From: Moraxella boevrei DSM 14165 | Lineage (GTDB): Bacteria; Pseudomonadota; Gammaproteobacteria; Pseudomonadales; Moraxellaceae | Reading direction: 5' to 3' | Length of the DNA: 64,000 bases | NCBI RefSeq assembly: GCF_000379845.1 | Contig: NZ_KB903811.1 | Span: 1 to 64,000, forward strand | Shown: positions 16,380 to 26,355 of the stretch, piece by piece | Layout of the letters: each line of letters begins with the position of its first letter | Numbering within the stretch: the first letter of the stretch is position 1 | Made by a program: the position numbers and the translations under genes | Notes under the pieces: model-generated | What the model saw: only the letters and a program-made list of their open reading frames with translations | Told to the model about the DNA's origin: nothing | The model's database searches: none

Positions 16380-17336
16380 ATGAACCGCATTACCCAAATC
16401 TTAAACATCAAACACCCCATTGTCCAAGCCCCAATGAGCTGGCTGACAGATGCACATTTGGTGGCAAGCGTGGCAGACGCAGGCGGACTGGGCTTTTTAG
16501 CCCCACATGCAGGGCAGACGACCAACCCAAGCTCCAATCAAGAAGTTTTGGAGCGTATGCGTAACGAAATCCGTAAGGTCAAAGCCTTGACCGACAAGCC
16601 CTTTGGCGTGCCGTTTATGCTGTCTTATGATTTGTCGCTCATTCCCTTGATGGTGGATTTGCTGATTGACGAGAGCGTGCCTGTGGTGCTAGACAACGGC
16701 TGGCTTGACCCTGCTATTTACGCCAAACTCAAAACTGCGGGCATCAAAATCATCTGCCGTCTACCCAATCCCAATTTGACCGATGCCCTAAAAGCCCAAA
16801 AACTTGGGGCGGATATTTTGGTTTTGACAGGCTTTGACGAAGGCGGGACTTTGCCGATGAAAGAAGTGGGCAGTTTTAGCGTTTTGGCGGAGTTTGTTGG
16901 CAAGGTGGATTTGCCCATAATGCTTGCAGGGGGCATTGGCGACAAAAAAGCGGTGCAGGCTGCCAAAGCGTTGGGAGCGGAGGGCGTGTGGGTTGGCACA
17001 GCGTTTATCGCCACAACCGAGTGCCGAAGCCATCAAAAGGTTAAAGAATGGATAGTGAATGCAACCGCTAATGATTTGTTATTGTTTCGCACCGAGCCGT
17101 ATTATTACCGCTCATTGCCAACCACACTTGCCCAAAAATGCTTTGAAATGAGTGAAAATGGGGCAACCCGCTCTGAAATCGCCACCGTTATGAACGCAGG
17201 CACGGGAATGCGTTTGGGTATGCTAGAAGGCGATTTTGATAATGGCTATGTGTCGGTGGGTACAGGCATATCACAAATTGACAAAATCAAAAGCGTAAAA
17301 GAATTGATTGATGAGTTAGCAAGCGGTTTTAATTAA
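16380..17336 (+). CDS. Nitronate monooxygenase-like FMN-dependent oxidoreductase
   Basis: A 318-aa TIM-barrel flavoprotein of the 2-nitropropane dioxygenase/nitronate monooxygenase family. Motifs seen: HPIVQAPMSWLTDAHLVASVADAGGLGFLA at the N-terminus, LVLTGFDEGGTLP, then the FMN phosphate loop LPIMLAGGIGDKKAV and ALGAEGVWVGTAFIAT. The classical catalytic His of EAGGHxG is absent (EGGTLP instead), so the true substrate may differ from nitronates. ATG 16380 is preferred: AGGAAA precedes it and MNRITQILNIKHPIVQAPM is the family start. The longer frame from 16236 has no support. It is divergent from the Avs-like gene. Confidence 0.85.
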   Translation: MNRITQILNIKHPIVQAPMSWLTDAHLVASVADAGGLGFLAPHAGQTTNPSSNQEVLERMRNEIRKVKALTDKPFGVPFMLSYDLSLIPLMVDLLIDESVPVVLDNGWLDPAIYAKLKTAGIKIICRLPNPNLTDALKAQKLGADILVLTGFDEGGTLPMKEVGSFSVLAEFVGKVDLPIMLAGGIGDKKAVQAAKALGAEGVWVGTAFIATTECRSHQKVKEWIVNATANDLLLFRTEPYYYRSLPTTLAQKCFEMSENGATRSEIATVMNAGTGMRLGMLEGDFDNGYVSVGTGISQIDKIKSVKELIDELASGFN

Positions 17337-17383
17337 TTAATCATCAAAAACAATATTTTTAACTATTTAAAACACAGCGTTTA

Positions 17384-17408
17384 AAAAAGCACCGCTTGGG
17401 TGCTTTTT
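17384..17408. terminator. Bidirectional terminator between the oxidoreductase and YagU-like genes
   Basis: Stem AAAAAGCACC / GGTGCTTTTT with a 5-base loop; T runs on both strands between convergent genes. Confidence 0.8.
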
Positions 17409-17423
17409 GATATTTTTTATGGC

Positions 17424-17978
17424 TTATTTTGACGACCACCATTTACCATAAATGGGTTTGCCAAAATGTGCCAACACAGCAATCATACAAATCTCAATGG
17501 ACACCGCCCAGTAAATATGCCCCACAATTTCACTTAAATTTTCAGCAAAGTTAAGATTCCACAGCCAACCAACTTTGCCATCGGCATAGACAGGATTGCG
17601 AAAACCAAATGCAGGAATGACAAAGCCGTGAAAAATAACACTAATCAAAATACCATACAAAGCACCATACCAAAGACGAGTTTTTGACCAATACATTGAC
17701 CCCAAAACATACACGAACGCAAAGGCAAAACTAAATAGCCAATGATATAAAGTTACCGCCCCCAAAATATCATTGCCTTGATAAACATAGTCCAATGAAT
17801 GCTGATTAAATCCTAGCGGACCAAGCCAAGCATCAATATGAGCACCAGGGGGCGAGATTTCGCCTTTGACACGAGGTGGCATATTGACCTCCGAACCCCA
17901 TTTAACCAACGAGCTGATAAACCCCCCAACTAAGGTCGTCCAAACGATGATTTGTTTGTCAGATTTACTAAACGCCAT
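17424..17978 (-). CDS. YagU-like (DUF1440) inner-membrane protein
   Basis: A 184-aa protein with about four hydrophobic helices. The segment LVGGFISSLVKWGSEVNMPPR and the spacing of the later helices resemble E. coli YagU, an inner-membrane protein linked to acid resistance. PPGAHIDAWLGPLG and GHIYWAVSIEICMIAVLAHFG lie in the loops and last helix. It is a single gene, convergent with the flavin oxidoreductase. Function is inferred only at family level. Confidence 0.75.
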   Translation of the reverse strand: MAFSKSDKQIIVWTTLVGGFISSLVKWGSEVNMPPRVKGEISPPGAHIDAWLGPLGFNQHSLDYVYQGNDILGAVTLYHWLFSFAFAFVYVLGSMYWSKTRLWYGALYGILISVIFHGFVIPAFGFRNPVYADGKVGWLWNLNFAENLSEIVGHIYWAVSIEICMIAVLAHFGKPIYGKWWSSK

Positions 17979-18329
17979 TATATTTTTCCTATCATAAATA
18001 ATATTGTCAGCTAATTATATCCCAAATAGACAAAAATTGTAATGATTTATGCTAAAATAGCCCATTTTGACCATCAATCTCAAATACACCTCAATGACTT
18101 TATTGAACAACACCTTATTTGGCAAAACTTTATTGTCCGCTTTTTCGCCCACGCATTTTCATCAAAATTAGCTTTGGTCTCTGTTTAAGTTAAAAATGTT
18201 TGAAAATCCGTCCATTTAAAATTACCCGCCTTATAAAATAATTCGGGTGCGTAGGCTTTGATTACATCTAATCATTAGTTCACATTGTATACCAAAAATT
18301 TTGTAAAACAAGATAATCATAGCGTTTAA
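17979..18329. other. Intergenic stretch, no gene recognised
   Basis: About 350 bases between the YagU-like gene start and the rbfA 3' end. No hairpin, RNA gene or credible reading frame was seen, apart from the likely promoter of the YagU-like gene at its left end. Confidence 0.4.
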
Positions 18330-18361
18330 AAATCACCCCAAAATAGCGATAACTTTTAGGG
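18330..18361 (-). terminator. Possible weak terminator after rbfA
   Basis: On the minus strand CCCTAAAA / TTTTGGGG (one G-U) is followed shortly by ATTTTT. It lies just past the rbfA stop. Confidence 0.4.
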
Positions 18362-18372
18362 CAGGGTTTGAT

Positions 18373-18765
18373 TTAGACAACTTGATTATCATCATCTTCG
18401 GTTTTTTGCACCGCTTTTGAGATTAAATTTAACATATAATTGGTATTGGCGGTTACTTCATCGTAATGAAAACGCAAGCGTGGCGTAGTGCGAGTGCGTA
18501 AAATATGGCTTAATTCGGTACGCAAAAAACCTGATGCTTTGTTTAATACTTGCAGACTCTCTTCATGAAAGTCTTTTGCCATGGCATCATCACGCTCGGT
18601 TTCCATAACAGTAACATAAATGTCCGCATAGCCCAAATCTGGACTGATTTTGACATTTGAAATGGTTACCAATCCTGTTAAACGTGGGTCATTGATTTCA
18701 TCACGGATTAATACGGCAAGTTCACGTTGGATTTGGTCAGCTAGACGTTGTAAACGTTGGTTCAT
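18373..18765 (-). CDS. rbfA: 30S ribosome-binding factor RbfA
   Basis: A 130-aa KH-like protein that binds immature 30S subunits near the 5' end of 16S rRNA. It starts RLQRLADQIQRELAVLIRDEINDPRL and contains VTISNVKISPDLGYADIYVTV and RTTPRLRFHYDE, all typical. Length is usual. It follows infB as in other proteobacteria, but a strong hairpin lies in the 68-base gap, so it may have its own promoter or depend on read-through. Confidence 0.96.
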   Translation of the reverse strand: MNQRLQRLADQIQRELAVLIRDEINDPRLTGLVTISNVKISPDLGYADIYVTVMETERDDAMAKDFHEESLQVLNKASGFLRTELSHILRTRTTPRLRFHYDEVTANTNYMLNLISKAVQKTEDDDNQVV

Positions 18766-18785
18766 TTTTTTATCCTTATTTTTGA

Positions 18786-18818
18786 CAAAAAAGGTCTAAT
18801 TATCCATTAGACCTTTTT
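18786..18818. terminator. Strong hairpin terminator between infB and rbfA
   Basis: AAAAAAGGTCTAAT / ATTAGACCTTTTTT stem with a 5-base loop and T runs in both directions. Confidence 0.85.
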
Positions 18819-18833
18819 TTAGTTTTTATAAAA

Positions 18834-21617
18834 TTACAATGTGCGTTTGACTTCTTGAATTTCAAACACTTCAATTTTATCGCCTGCTTTGACTTCGTAG
18901 CCTTTTACCGCAAGACCACATTCCATGCCTGCTCGCACTTCGGTGACATCGTCTTTAAAACGGCGTAATGATTGTAATTGACCTGTAAAAATCACTTGGT
19001 CATCACGCAATACTCGGATTGGCTTGTTACGAATAATCGTGCCTTCTTGTACCATACAGCCAGCGGCATAACCAAAACGGCTAGAGTGGAATACTTCACG
19101 CACTTCAGCAATACCCAAGATTTTTTCACGGTGTTCTGGCGATAATAAGCCACTCATCGCCGATTTGACATCGTCAATCAAGCCATAAATCACACTATAA
19201 TAACGGATATCTAACCCTGCTTCGTCTGCTTTACGGCGAGCAGTGCTATCAGCACGTACGTTAAAGCCTAACAGTACCGCTTCACTAGATTCTGCCAATA
19301 CCACGTCTGATTCAGAGATTGGACCGACGCCTGATGAGATGACTCTGACTTTCACTTCATCGGTTGATAATTCATCTAAGGCCGATAACAAGGCTTCTAG
19401 CGATCCACGCACATCGGTTTTTAAGATTAAATTCACCGTTGGCAATTTGGCATCATTCATTTGGTCAAACAAGTTTTCAAGGCGAGATTTGGCTTGGCGT
19501 TCAAGCACTCGCTCACGCTCACGTACCATGCGGTATTCAGCGACTTCACGGGCTTTTTTCTCATCATCAACCACCATGAACTCACTACCTGCCATCGGTG
19601 TATCAGGCAAGCCTAAAATCTCAACAGGGATTGATGGACCTGCCGACGTGATTTTTTTGCCGTTTTCATCGGTCATCGCACGCACACGACCATAGTATTC
19701 GCCTGCTAATACCAAATCGCCCTGTTTTAGCGTGCCTTGTTTCACAAGCAAGCTGGTAACCGCACCACGTCCTTTTTCTAGGCGAGATTCAATCACTACC
19801 CCTTGTGCTGCACCGTCAGTCGCTACTTCTAGCTCCATAACTTCTGCTTGTAGGTGAATGACTTCTAGCAATTCATCAATACCTTGCCCTGTCAAAGCCG
19901 AAACTTTGACAACAGGCGTATCACCGCCCCACTCTTCTGGCACAACTTCTTTGGTGGTCAAATCGTTTAACACACGGTCAGGGTCTGCGGTGTCTTTGTC
20001 CATTTTGTTAATGGCAACGATAATGGGTGTACCTGCCGCACGAGCATGGTCAATCGCTTCAGCGGTTTGTGGCATCATGCCGTCATCAGCTGCGACCACA
20101 AGTACGACAATATCTGTCGCTTTTGCCCCACGAGAACGCATAGCAGTAAAGGCAGCATGACCAGGCGTGTCAAGGAAGGTAATCACGCCTTGCTCTGTGG
20201 TGACATGGTAGGCACCGATATGCTGGGTAATACCACCTGCTTCGCCTGATGCGACTTTGGTTGAACGGATTTTGTCCAGTAAAGAGGTTTTACCATGGTC
20301 CACGTGTCCCATAATGGTAACCACAGGCGGACGGGCTTGTACGTTACTGCTCTTTTCACCAACCGCTTCACGCAGTGAGTCTTCTACTTGGGTTGAGCTA
20401 ACCAACACAGGGTTATGCCCCATTTCTTCAACCAATAACGCAGCAGTTTCTTGGTCAATGCTTTCCGTTTCACGCACTAACTCGCCCATTTTCATGAGCA
20501 TTTTAACCACTTCACGGGCTTTAACCGCCATTTTTTGGGCTAAATCAGAAACGACAATTGTTTCGCCAATTTCAACGTTATGGACGATTTTTTCCACTGG
20601 TTTTTCAAACTTGTGTTTATTGGCATGAGATGATTTTAAGCCACGAGCCCGATTTTTGACTTCTTGTTCGTGGTCATCATCACGGCGACGACGGCGGTTT
20701 TTATTGGCGGATGTGGTTGAGCCACGTTTGATTTCACGGCGTTCTTTTTCAAACGAATCTTCTAATGCTTGACCGACCAAGCCTTCCGCCAATGGCTCAC
20801 CTGCATCACGACGCACAACGGTAGTGGTTTCGCCGTCTTTGTCATCTGATGAGTATTTGCTTGCCATTTCACGCATTTTTTCTAAGGTGCGTTGTTGGGC
20901 TTCTTCCGCCTGTTTACGGCGGTTTTCTGCTTCAATTTGACGCAAGCGTTCTTCTTCGACTTCACGGGCTTTACGTTGCTCGCTGTTTTCTTTTTTAACA
21001 GGGGCCTTTTTGTCAATTTTTGCCGATTTTTTATCCGCTTTGATTTCGGTTTTTGCCGTTGTTTTGTTGGCGGTTTCATCGGTTTTGGCGACTTTTTTTA
21101 CCACCACGCTGGTTGCGTTGGTGCTGTGGTTATCTTTTTTGCCACTACCAAGATTGGCACGCATCGCTGCCAAAGTTGCTTGTTGGCGAGCTTCAGCTTC
21201 TTGTTTTGCCTTTTGTTTTTCCGCTTGTTGTTTGTCGGCTTGCTCTTTGGCAAGACGGGCTTTTTCTTGCTCTTGTTTTAACGCTTGTTCACGTTGGGCA
21301 AGTTCTTCAGCGATTTTGTTGGCATTTGGTTTTTCAAATACCTTTTTTTTACGCACTTCTACGTTAATATTTTTGGCTTTGCCCGATGTACCCGTTACTT
21401 TTGCGGTCTGGGTGGTTTTGCTTTTTAGGCTAATGCGAGATTTTTGCACTTCTCCGTGGCTTTGTTTTAAAAAACCAACGAGTTGTTGCTGTTCAGTCTC
21501 GGTGACGATGTCATTGTCGCCACGTGCATTTAGCCCTGCATCAACCAGTTGTTTTTTAATCGTGTCAACGGTTGTTTGGGTCATTTCTGCAAGTTGTTTG
21601 ACGGTTTTATCTGCCAT
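18834..21617 (-). CDS. infB: Translation initiation factor IF-2
   Basis: A 927-aa GTPase that brings fMet-tRNA to the 30S subunit and promotes 50S joining. Residues 1-50 form the IF2 N-terminal subdomain. Residues about 95-320 are a long charged, Lys/Glu/Gln-rich coiled-coil linker. The G domain starts at 437 (GHVDHGKT, 437-444), followed by DTPGHAAF and NKMD. Domains II, III and the fMet-binding C-terminal domain end at [12 protein letters not shown]. It lies 14 bases downstream of nusA. The rRNA-like position next to nusA and rimP is the conserved order. Confidence 0.98.
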   Translation of the reverse strand: MADKTVKQLAEMTQTTVDTIKKQLVDAGLNARGDNDIVTETEQQQLVGFLKQSHGEVQKSRISLKSKTTQTAKVTGTSGKAKNINVEVRKKKVFEKPNANKIAEELAQREQALKQEQEKARLAKEQADKQQAEKQKAKQEAEARQQATLAAMRANLGSGKKDNHSTNATSVVVKKVAKTDETANKTTAKTEIKADKKSAKIDKKAPVKKENSEQRKAREVEEERLRQIEAENRRKQAEEAQQRTLEKMREMASKYSSDDKDGETTTVVRRDAGEPLAEGLVGQALEDSFEKERREIKRGSTTSANKNRRRRRDDDHEQEVKNRARGLKSSHANKHKFEKPVEKIVHNVEIGETIVVSDLAQKMAVKAREVVKMLMKMGELVRETESIDQETAALLVEEMGHNPVLVSSTQVEDSLREAVGEKSSNVQARPPVVTIMGHVDHGKTSLLDKIRSTKVASGEAGGITQHIGAYHVTTEQGVITFLDTPGHAAFTAMRSRGAKATDIVVLVVAADDGMMPQTAEAIDHARAAGTPIIVAINKMDKDTADPDRVLNDLTTKEVVPEEWGGDTPVVKVSALTGQGIDELLEVIHLQAEVMELEVATDGAAQGVVIESRLEKGRGAVTSLLVKQGTLKQGDLVLAGEYYGRVRAMTDENGKKITSAGPSIPVEILGLPDTPMAGSEFMVVDDEKKAREVAEYRMVRERERVLERQAKSRLENLFDQMNDAKLPTVNLILKTDVRGSLEALLSALDELSTDEVKVRVISSGVGPISESDVVLAESSEAVLLGFNVRADSTARRKADEAGLDIRYYSVIYGLIDDVKSAMSGLLSPEHREKILGIAEVREVFHSSRFGYAAGCMVQEGTIIRNKPIRVLRDDQVIFTGQLQSLRRFKDDVTEVRAGMECGLAVKGYEVKAGDKIEVFEIQEVKRTL

Positions 21618-21631
21618 TCGTTCACCTTTTT

Positions 21632-23116
21632 TTATTCGTTAAACCATGATTCACGGGCCTTCATAATGAGTTGACCTGCGGTTTTTTCGTCCAAGCCTTC
21701 AATGTCTTTAATGTCAAAAATGGCTTGCTCGGCTAAGTCGTCAAGCGTGATAATATCACGTTCGGCAAGCTTGTACGCCCATGCTTGGGTCATGCCTTCT
21801 AGTGCCAATAGTTCAGGGCTTGGTTCTTTCATATTTTGTTGTTTGACCAATTCATCGGCAATCACCGCTTCTTTGGCACGTTCTTGGATAGCGTCAATCG
21901 CATCATCGTCTAAACCGTCAATATCATAGAAGGTTTCGGCAGGCACGTACGCCACTTCTTCAAGACTGGTAAAACCAACGTCCACAAGGGCTTGAGCCAA
22001 ATCTTCGTCCACTTCCAAACGGCTATAGAATAAATCTTTATAAACTTTGGTTTCAGACTCTTGGCGAGCGTTGTACTCATCTTCTAGCATCATATTTAGA
22101 CGATAACCTGTCAAATCTGATGCCAAACGGACGTTTTGTCCTGCTGAGCCAATCGCTCGTGCCAACTGGTCATTGGCAACAAAGATAATGTCTGCAGTTT
22201 TGGTATCTTCATCAAGGATAATTCTATCCACATCAGCAGGCTCTAAGGCACTGATGATATATTGTACAGGGTCGTCTGACCACACCACCACATCAATGCG
22301 TTCGCCTTCCAACTCTTGTTGTACCGCTTGGATACGAGTGCCACGCATACCGATACACGCCCCAACAGGGTCAATGCGGTGGTCGTTGGTTTTCACCGAA
22401 ATTTTTGCACGTATCCCTGGTTGACGAGCCACATCCCGAATTTCAATGATTTGCTCGGCAATTTCTGGAATTTCTTTTTGCATTAACGCGATTAACATTT
22501 GTGGTGATGTACGAGATAGCACTAACTGTGAACCACGATTATCACGGTTCACTTGTTCCAAAATCGCATTGACACGAGCTTTAACACGCAACTGCTCTCT
22601 TGGCAACATTTTATCACGTGGCAAATGGGCTTCTACATTATCACCCAAATCAATGATATAACCATCACGAGCAACTTTTTTCACTTCGCCTGTAATCATC
22701 TCACCAAGGCGATGTTCAAACGCATCAGCAACCAATGAACGCTCCGCTTCACGGATTTTTTGGATAATCACTTGTTTGGCTTGTGTCGCAGCGATACGCC
22801 CAAATTCAATGGACTCAATTTGTTCTTCTTTGACATCGCCAATTTGCCACTCAGTTTCGTCCAAATCACTAATCGCAAGCTGACACGCAGGCATTTCGTG
22901 ATCTTCATCCGCCACCACCGTCCAATAACGATAGGTGTCATAATCCCCTGTTTTACGGTCAATATGCACACGAATAGCAACTTCTGGCTGTTCGCTATAC
23001 ACTTTTTTCTTGGTAGAAACCACCAACGCTTGTTCAATCGCCTGAAAAATATCTTCGGCGTTCAAACCCTTTTCATTACTGACGGTTTCTACAACGGTTA
23101 AAATTTCTTTATTCAT
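21632..23116 (-). CDS. nusA: Transcription termination/antitermination factor NusA
   Basis: A 494-aa RNA polymerase-binding factor. The N-terminal domain ([18 protein letters not shown]) contacts the polymerase. An S1 domain lies near residues 135-200 ([18 protein letters not shown]), then KH1 and KH2 ([41 protein letters not shown]). Two acidic helix-hairpin-helix repeats form the C-terminus, as in E. coli NusA. It lies between rimP (77 bases upstream) and infB (14 bases downstream), consistent with one operon. Confidence 0.98.
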   Translation of the reverse strand: MNKEILTVVETVSNEKGLNAEDIFQAIEQALVVSTKKKVYSEQPEVAIRVHIDRKTGDYDTYRYWTVVADEDHEMPACQLAISDLDETEWQIGDVKEEQIESIEFGRIAATQAKQVIIQKIREAERSLVADAFEHRLGEMITGEVKKVARDGYIIDLGDNVEAHLPRDKMLPREQLRVKARVNAILEQVNRDNRGSQLVLSRTSPQMLIALMQKEIPEIAEQIIEIRDVARQPGIRAKISVKTNDHRIDPVGACIGMRGTRIQAVQQELEGERIDVVVWSDDPVQYIISALEPADVDRIILDEDTKTADIIFVANDQLARAIGSAGQNVRLASDLTGYRLNMMLEDEYNARQESETKVYKDLFYSRLEVDEDLAQALVDVGFTSLEEVAYVPAETFYDIDGLDDDAIDAIQERAKEAVIADELVKQQNMKEPSPELLALEGMTQAWAYKLAERDIITLDDLAEQAIFDIKDIEGLDEKTAGQLIMKARESWFNE

Positions 23117-23193
23117 AACACTTAAACACCTAAATCGTTACCCTACAATAGGCAAGCATAAAATTTAAAAATAAGTTAAAAAGTAGTTAAAAG

Positions 23194-23694
23194 CTAGTTA
23201 AACTGATAAACCAAATTTGCCTTATCAATATTGTCAAACAAAATATCAAACTCAAGATTATCTTTGGTACGCACACGAATACCATTATCAATTAGCTCGT
23301 GTAACTCACCTTCAACCTTACGGCGTTTGGCACTGCCTTCACCAATCGGCTGAATCAAACGCAAATTGACCACTTCGTCCACATACATCGCTAACTGCTC
23401 AGGGCTGAACAAAGAACGGTCAAGCCCCGGAGATGACACTTCTAGCATATATTCGCCCGCAATCGGGTCATGCACGTCTAACACCCCACTGACTTGGTGA
23501 GTAACACTCGCACAATCTTCAATGGTGACTTGTCTGCCTGCTTCACGGTCTTCGGGCAAGGCTTCAATATAAATACGAAGCAACGATTTACGCCCTTGTG
23601 GTACAAACTCAATCCCCCACAAGCTAACATCACAAGCCGTTACCGCAGGCTCAATGATTTGGGTCAATTCAGCAACTTTGGTTGATAGTTTCAT
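23194..23694 (-). CDS. rimP: Ribosome maturation factor RimP
   Basis: A 166-aa protein needed for 30S assembly. It shows the family sequence VAELTQIIEPAVTACDVSLWGIEFVPQGRKSLLRIYIE, then VTIEDCASVTHQVSGVLDVHDPIAGEYMLEVSSPGLDRSL and a C-terminal SH3-like domain. It is the first protein gene of the nusA-infB cluster, downstream of the initiator tRNA. A terminator lies between the tRNA and rimP. Confidence 0.97.
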   Translation of the reverse strand: MKLSTKVAELTQIIEPAVTACDVSLWGIEFVPQGRKSLLRIYIEALPEDREAGRQVTIEDCASVTHQVSGVLDVHDPIAGEYMLEVSSPGLDRSLFSPEQLAMYVDEVVNLRLIQPIGEGSAKRRKVEGELHELIDNGIRVRTKDNLEFDILFDNIDKANLVYQFN

Positions 23695-23732
23695 AATTTC
23701 CTTGATAACATTCTTGTAAATTCAATAGATAC

Positions 23733-23763
23733 AAAAAAACCCACAAACTAACTTGGTGGGTTT
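23733..23763 (-). terminator. Terminator downstream of the initiator tRNA gene
   Basis: Minus-strand stem AAACCCAC / GTGGGTTT followed by seven T. It would separate tRNA-fMet from rimP, unless NusA-linked read-through occurs. Confidence 0.75.
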
Positions 23764-23816
23764 AAATCAAAAATAGGCTGATTTAATCTAACTACTTAAC
23801 AGTAGTTAAGAAAAAT

Positions 23817-23893
<77 letters not shown>

Positions 23894-24013
23894 ACAACTT
23901 AGGTGTGCTATTCTATACAAAACCGACAACCTTGTCAACCCTTATTTGCAAAAAAAATTAAAACTTACCCAGTTTACCAAATTTTTAGCAATATTTTCAA
24001 TGTTTTAAAAAAA

Positions 24014-25066
24014 TCATTCAACAAAAAATTGGGCTTGAATTTTTTCAACGCTCACTTGCCAATCTGTTAAATTTTCACAAGTGCTGGTTAAACAAGTTTG
24101 CCAAGTTGGTAATTTGCCACGCATTTTTGCCAAGCGTTCGCCACTTTCGGTTTGCACCAATTCAGAATTTTTCTGCAAATGGTTTAACGCAAGTAACGCC
24201 GACTCTCTATCATTACACACCAAGCCCATGTCACACCCTGCATTTAAGGCAAATTCAATGCGTTTATCAGCATCGCCTGCCATGTGAGCGGCCTTCATGG
24301 ACAAATCATCGGAAAATAACACGCCATTAAAACCCAACTTTTGCCGAATAATATCTTGTAACCAAACTTTAGAAAAACCTGCAGGCTTATCATCAACTTT
24401 GCTAAAAATCACATGGGCGGGCATCAACGCGTCAAGCAATGAAAAATTATTGATAAAAGGTTGCATATCAAATTTAAAAATCTCGTCAAATTCCCGTTCA
24501 TCAACCGCATCAGCAACGTGTGAATCAGGGGCAACCGAGCCATGCCCCGGAAAATGTTTACCAGTGGTCGCCATACCTGCTGATTTCATACCACGCATAA
24601 ATTGGGCAGAAAGTGGTGTAATGGCAGTTGGATTTTGGTGAAACGCCCTATCGCCAATCACTTGGCTTACGCCATTGACATCAAGCACAGGGGCAAAGCT
24701 AAAATCAATGCCAACTGCTAACACTTCGCTTGCCATTAAATAACCACAAGAAAACGCCAATTCTAACGCCAAAATCGGCTCTTTTTCAAAGAGTTCGCCC
24801 AATCTTCCCATCGCAGGCAAAGGCGAAAAACCTTGACGCAAACGAGCCACTCGCCCGCCTTCTTGGTCTACGGCAATTAAAATATTGGGATTAACCGCTC
24901 GAATGCTGTCGGTGAGTTCTCGCACTTGGGTTGGATTTGCTACATTACGAGCAAATAAAATCACGCCACCGACTTGAGCTTGTTGTAAAATTTGTTCATC
25001 ATCATGGGTCAATTCTGTGCCTGCAACATCTAACATTAATTGACCGATTGTTTGCTTGTTTGACAT
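24014..25066 (-). CDS. nagZ: Beta-N-acetylhexosaminidase NagZ (family GH3)
   Basis: A 350-aa cytoplasmic enzyme that removes GlcNAc from anhydromuropeptides in cell-wall recycling. Signature segments: LIAVDQEGGRVARLRQGFSPLPAMG, FAPVLDVN, TGKHFPGHGSVAPDSHVADAVDER (the His of the catalytic loop) and FSDDLSMKAAH with the nucleophile Asp. Length equals the family's. It is a single gene between queF and the initiator tRNA on the same strand. Confidence 0.95.
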   Translation of the reverse strand: MSNKQTIGQLMLDVAGTELTHDDEQILQQAQVGGVILFARNVANPTQVRELTDSIRAVNPNILIAVDQEGGRVARLRQGFSPLPAMGRLGELFEKEPILALELAFSCGYLMASEVLAVGIDFSFAPVLDVNGVSQVIGDRAFHQNPTAITPLSAQFMRGMKSAGMATTGKHFPGHGSVAPDSHVADAVDEREFDEIFKFDMQPFINNFSLLDALMPAHVIFSKVDDKPAGFSKVWLQDIIRQKLGFNGVLFSDDLSMKAAHMAGDADKRIEFALNAGCDMGLVCNDRESALLALNHLQKNSELVQTESGERLAKMRGKLPTWQTCLTSTCENLTDWQVSVEKIQAQFFVE

Positions 25067-25199
25067 AATTTTCTCAATAAATTATTGACATAGATTTAAT
25101 TACTTTGGCTTAAATTCGTGTTTTAAACGATTTAATGCCATAATCGTATATTTATTTTTGCATCAAGAAAAACTAATTTTTTCATAAATTATCCTAAAA

Positions 25200-26033
25200 T
25201 CATTGACGTACTAGACGACTAAATTTTGGCATTAAACTTTCATCACTCACACGCACAGGGTTAATGTCAATGCCACCACGCCGAGTGTACCACGCTCGTA
25301 CCATAAGGCTTTTTGGCTGATAAGTGGTTGTTAAATCACTAAAAATCTGCTCAACACATTGCTCATGAAAGCCATTATGTTGTCTAAAGCTTAAAATATA
25401 TTGTAATAAATCTGCTTTGTCAGCTGTTAAACCATCCATCAAAACCTCCACCGTTCCCCAATCTGGCTGATTGGTAACAGGACAATTTGACCGTAATAAA
25501 TGGCTGTGAAAATGTTGTAAAGCATATTCATCTTTGGCAATACTTAATAACTCTGGACTCACATCATCGGTTAAAGTAACCTTTTTATCCAAATCGTCAA
25601 AAATATTATCCAAACATTCGCCCATTGCTTTATCAATCTTTAACGTGTCATCATCAAGCGAAAAAATCTGTAATTGAACTGTCGTTTTTAAGCAATTTGA
25701 CAAATCATTTTCAACCGTTTTTTGAACATTAGTTACACTGGCAAATATGGTAAAATTTAAACTATTTAAATACAGCTTTAATGATTTTGATTCAATGATA
25801 AATTCCGAAGTCGCAGGCACGATTAAACGAGCAGTCGCCACTTGGGAAATGCCTTGTGGATTAAGCCATGATAATTCAAAAATTTGCCAATAATCTACAC
25901 CAATAAAATCTTTTAACGCCAATTTTTCTCGCCCTAGCGAACGAGCGATTGGAAATAAAATATCAGGGGCATAGGTCTTTGGATAATGGGTGCTTTGCCC
26001 TAAAATACCATGCATTTGATTAACTGTTGTCAT
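25200..26033 (-). CDS. queF: NADPH-dependent 7-cyano-7-deazaguanine reductase QueF
   Basis: A 277-aa two-domain (long form) QueF, which reduces preQ0 to preQ1 in queuosine synthesis. The catalytic Cys and Asp are in LLRSNCPVTNQPDWGTVEV. NADPH and substrate motifs are seen in ESKSLKLYLNSLN and YILSFRQHNGFHEQCVE. The product feeds tRNA modification by Tgt; no other que gene is nearby. Length matches the E. coli type (282 aa). Confidence 0.95.
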   Translation of the reverse strand: MTTVNQMHGILGQSTHYPKTYAPDILFPIARSLGREKLALKDFIGVDYWQIFELSWLNPQGISQVATARLIVPATSEFIIESKSLKLYLNSLNFTIFASVTNVQKTVENDLSNCLKTTVQLQIFSLDDDTLKIDKAMGECLDNIFDDLDKKVTLTDDVSPELLSIAKDEYALQHFHSHLLRSNCPVTNQPDWGTVEVLMDGLTADKADLLQYILSFRQHNGFHEQCVEQIFSDLTTTYQPKSLMVRAWYTRRGGIDINPVRVSDESLMPKFSRLVRQ

Positions 26034-26104
26034 TTTTTACCACTTTTATCCAGATTGAAAGGCGTTACTATAAAGGCTTAGCTACAATTTTGCAACATGC
26101 GTTT

Positions 26105-26297
26105 TTAGCTATATCCTGTTGTGTTTGAAAAAATATTCATGATAACCACGACCAACACAGTTAAACTCATACCAATAATTAATTGCAGGTGTGTTAAAAT
26201 GATTGCCAAACATAACATAACCGACCAAAGCTGTCATCACAATGCCAACACCGCTCCAAATCACATAGGCAATGCCCAAAAAAATGGTTTTTATTAA
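26105..26297 (-). pseudogene. SMR-family (EmrE-like) multidrug transporter remnant
   Basis: The minus strand encodes TIFLGIAYVIWSGVGIVMTALVGYVMFGNHFNTPA in one frame and, after a frameshift, LQLIIGMSLTVLVVVIMNIFS in another. Together they match the last two helices of SMR drug/proton exchangers (IAYAIW..GIG motif). The N-terminal half and a start codon are missing. It is about 65 codons long, too disrupted to be functional. Confidence 0.75.
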
Positions 26298-26304
26298 TTT
26301 TGCT

Positions 26305-26334
26305 AAAAAAAACTGCCAAGAGTTTTGACAGTTT
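26305..26334 (-). terminator. Terminator after the fumarase gene
   Basis: Minus-strand stem AAACTGTCAA / TTGGCAGTTT (one G-U) with loop AACTC, followed by TTTTT. Confidence 0.75.
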
Positions 26335-26355
26335 TTAATTCATGAACAGTTACAA

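Noticed and set aside
20892-21642. Several long plus-strand open frames opposite infB
   Set aside because: They are antisense to the low-complexity charged linker of IF-2 (Lys/Glu/Gln codons give long open antisense frames). Their products are Phe/Ser/Ala-rich without family features.
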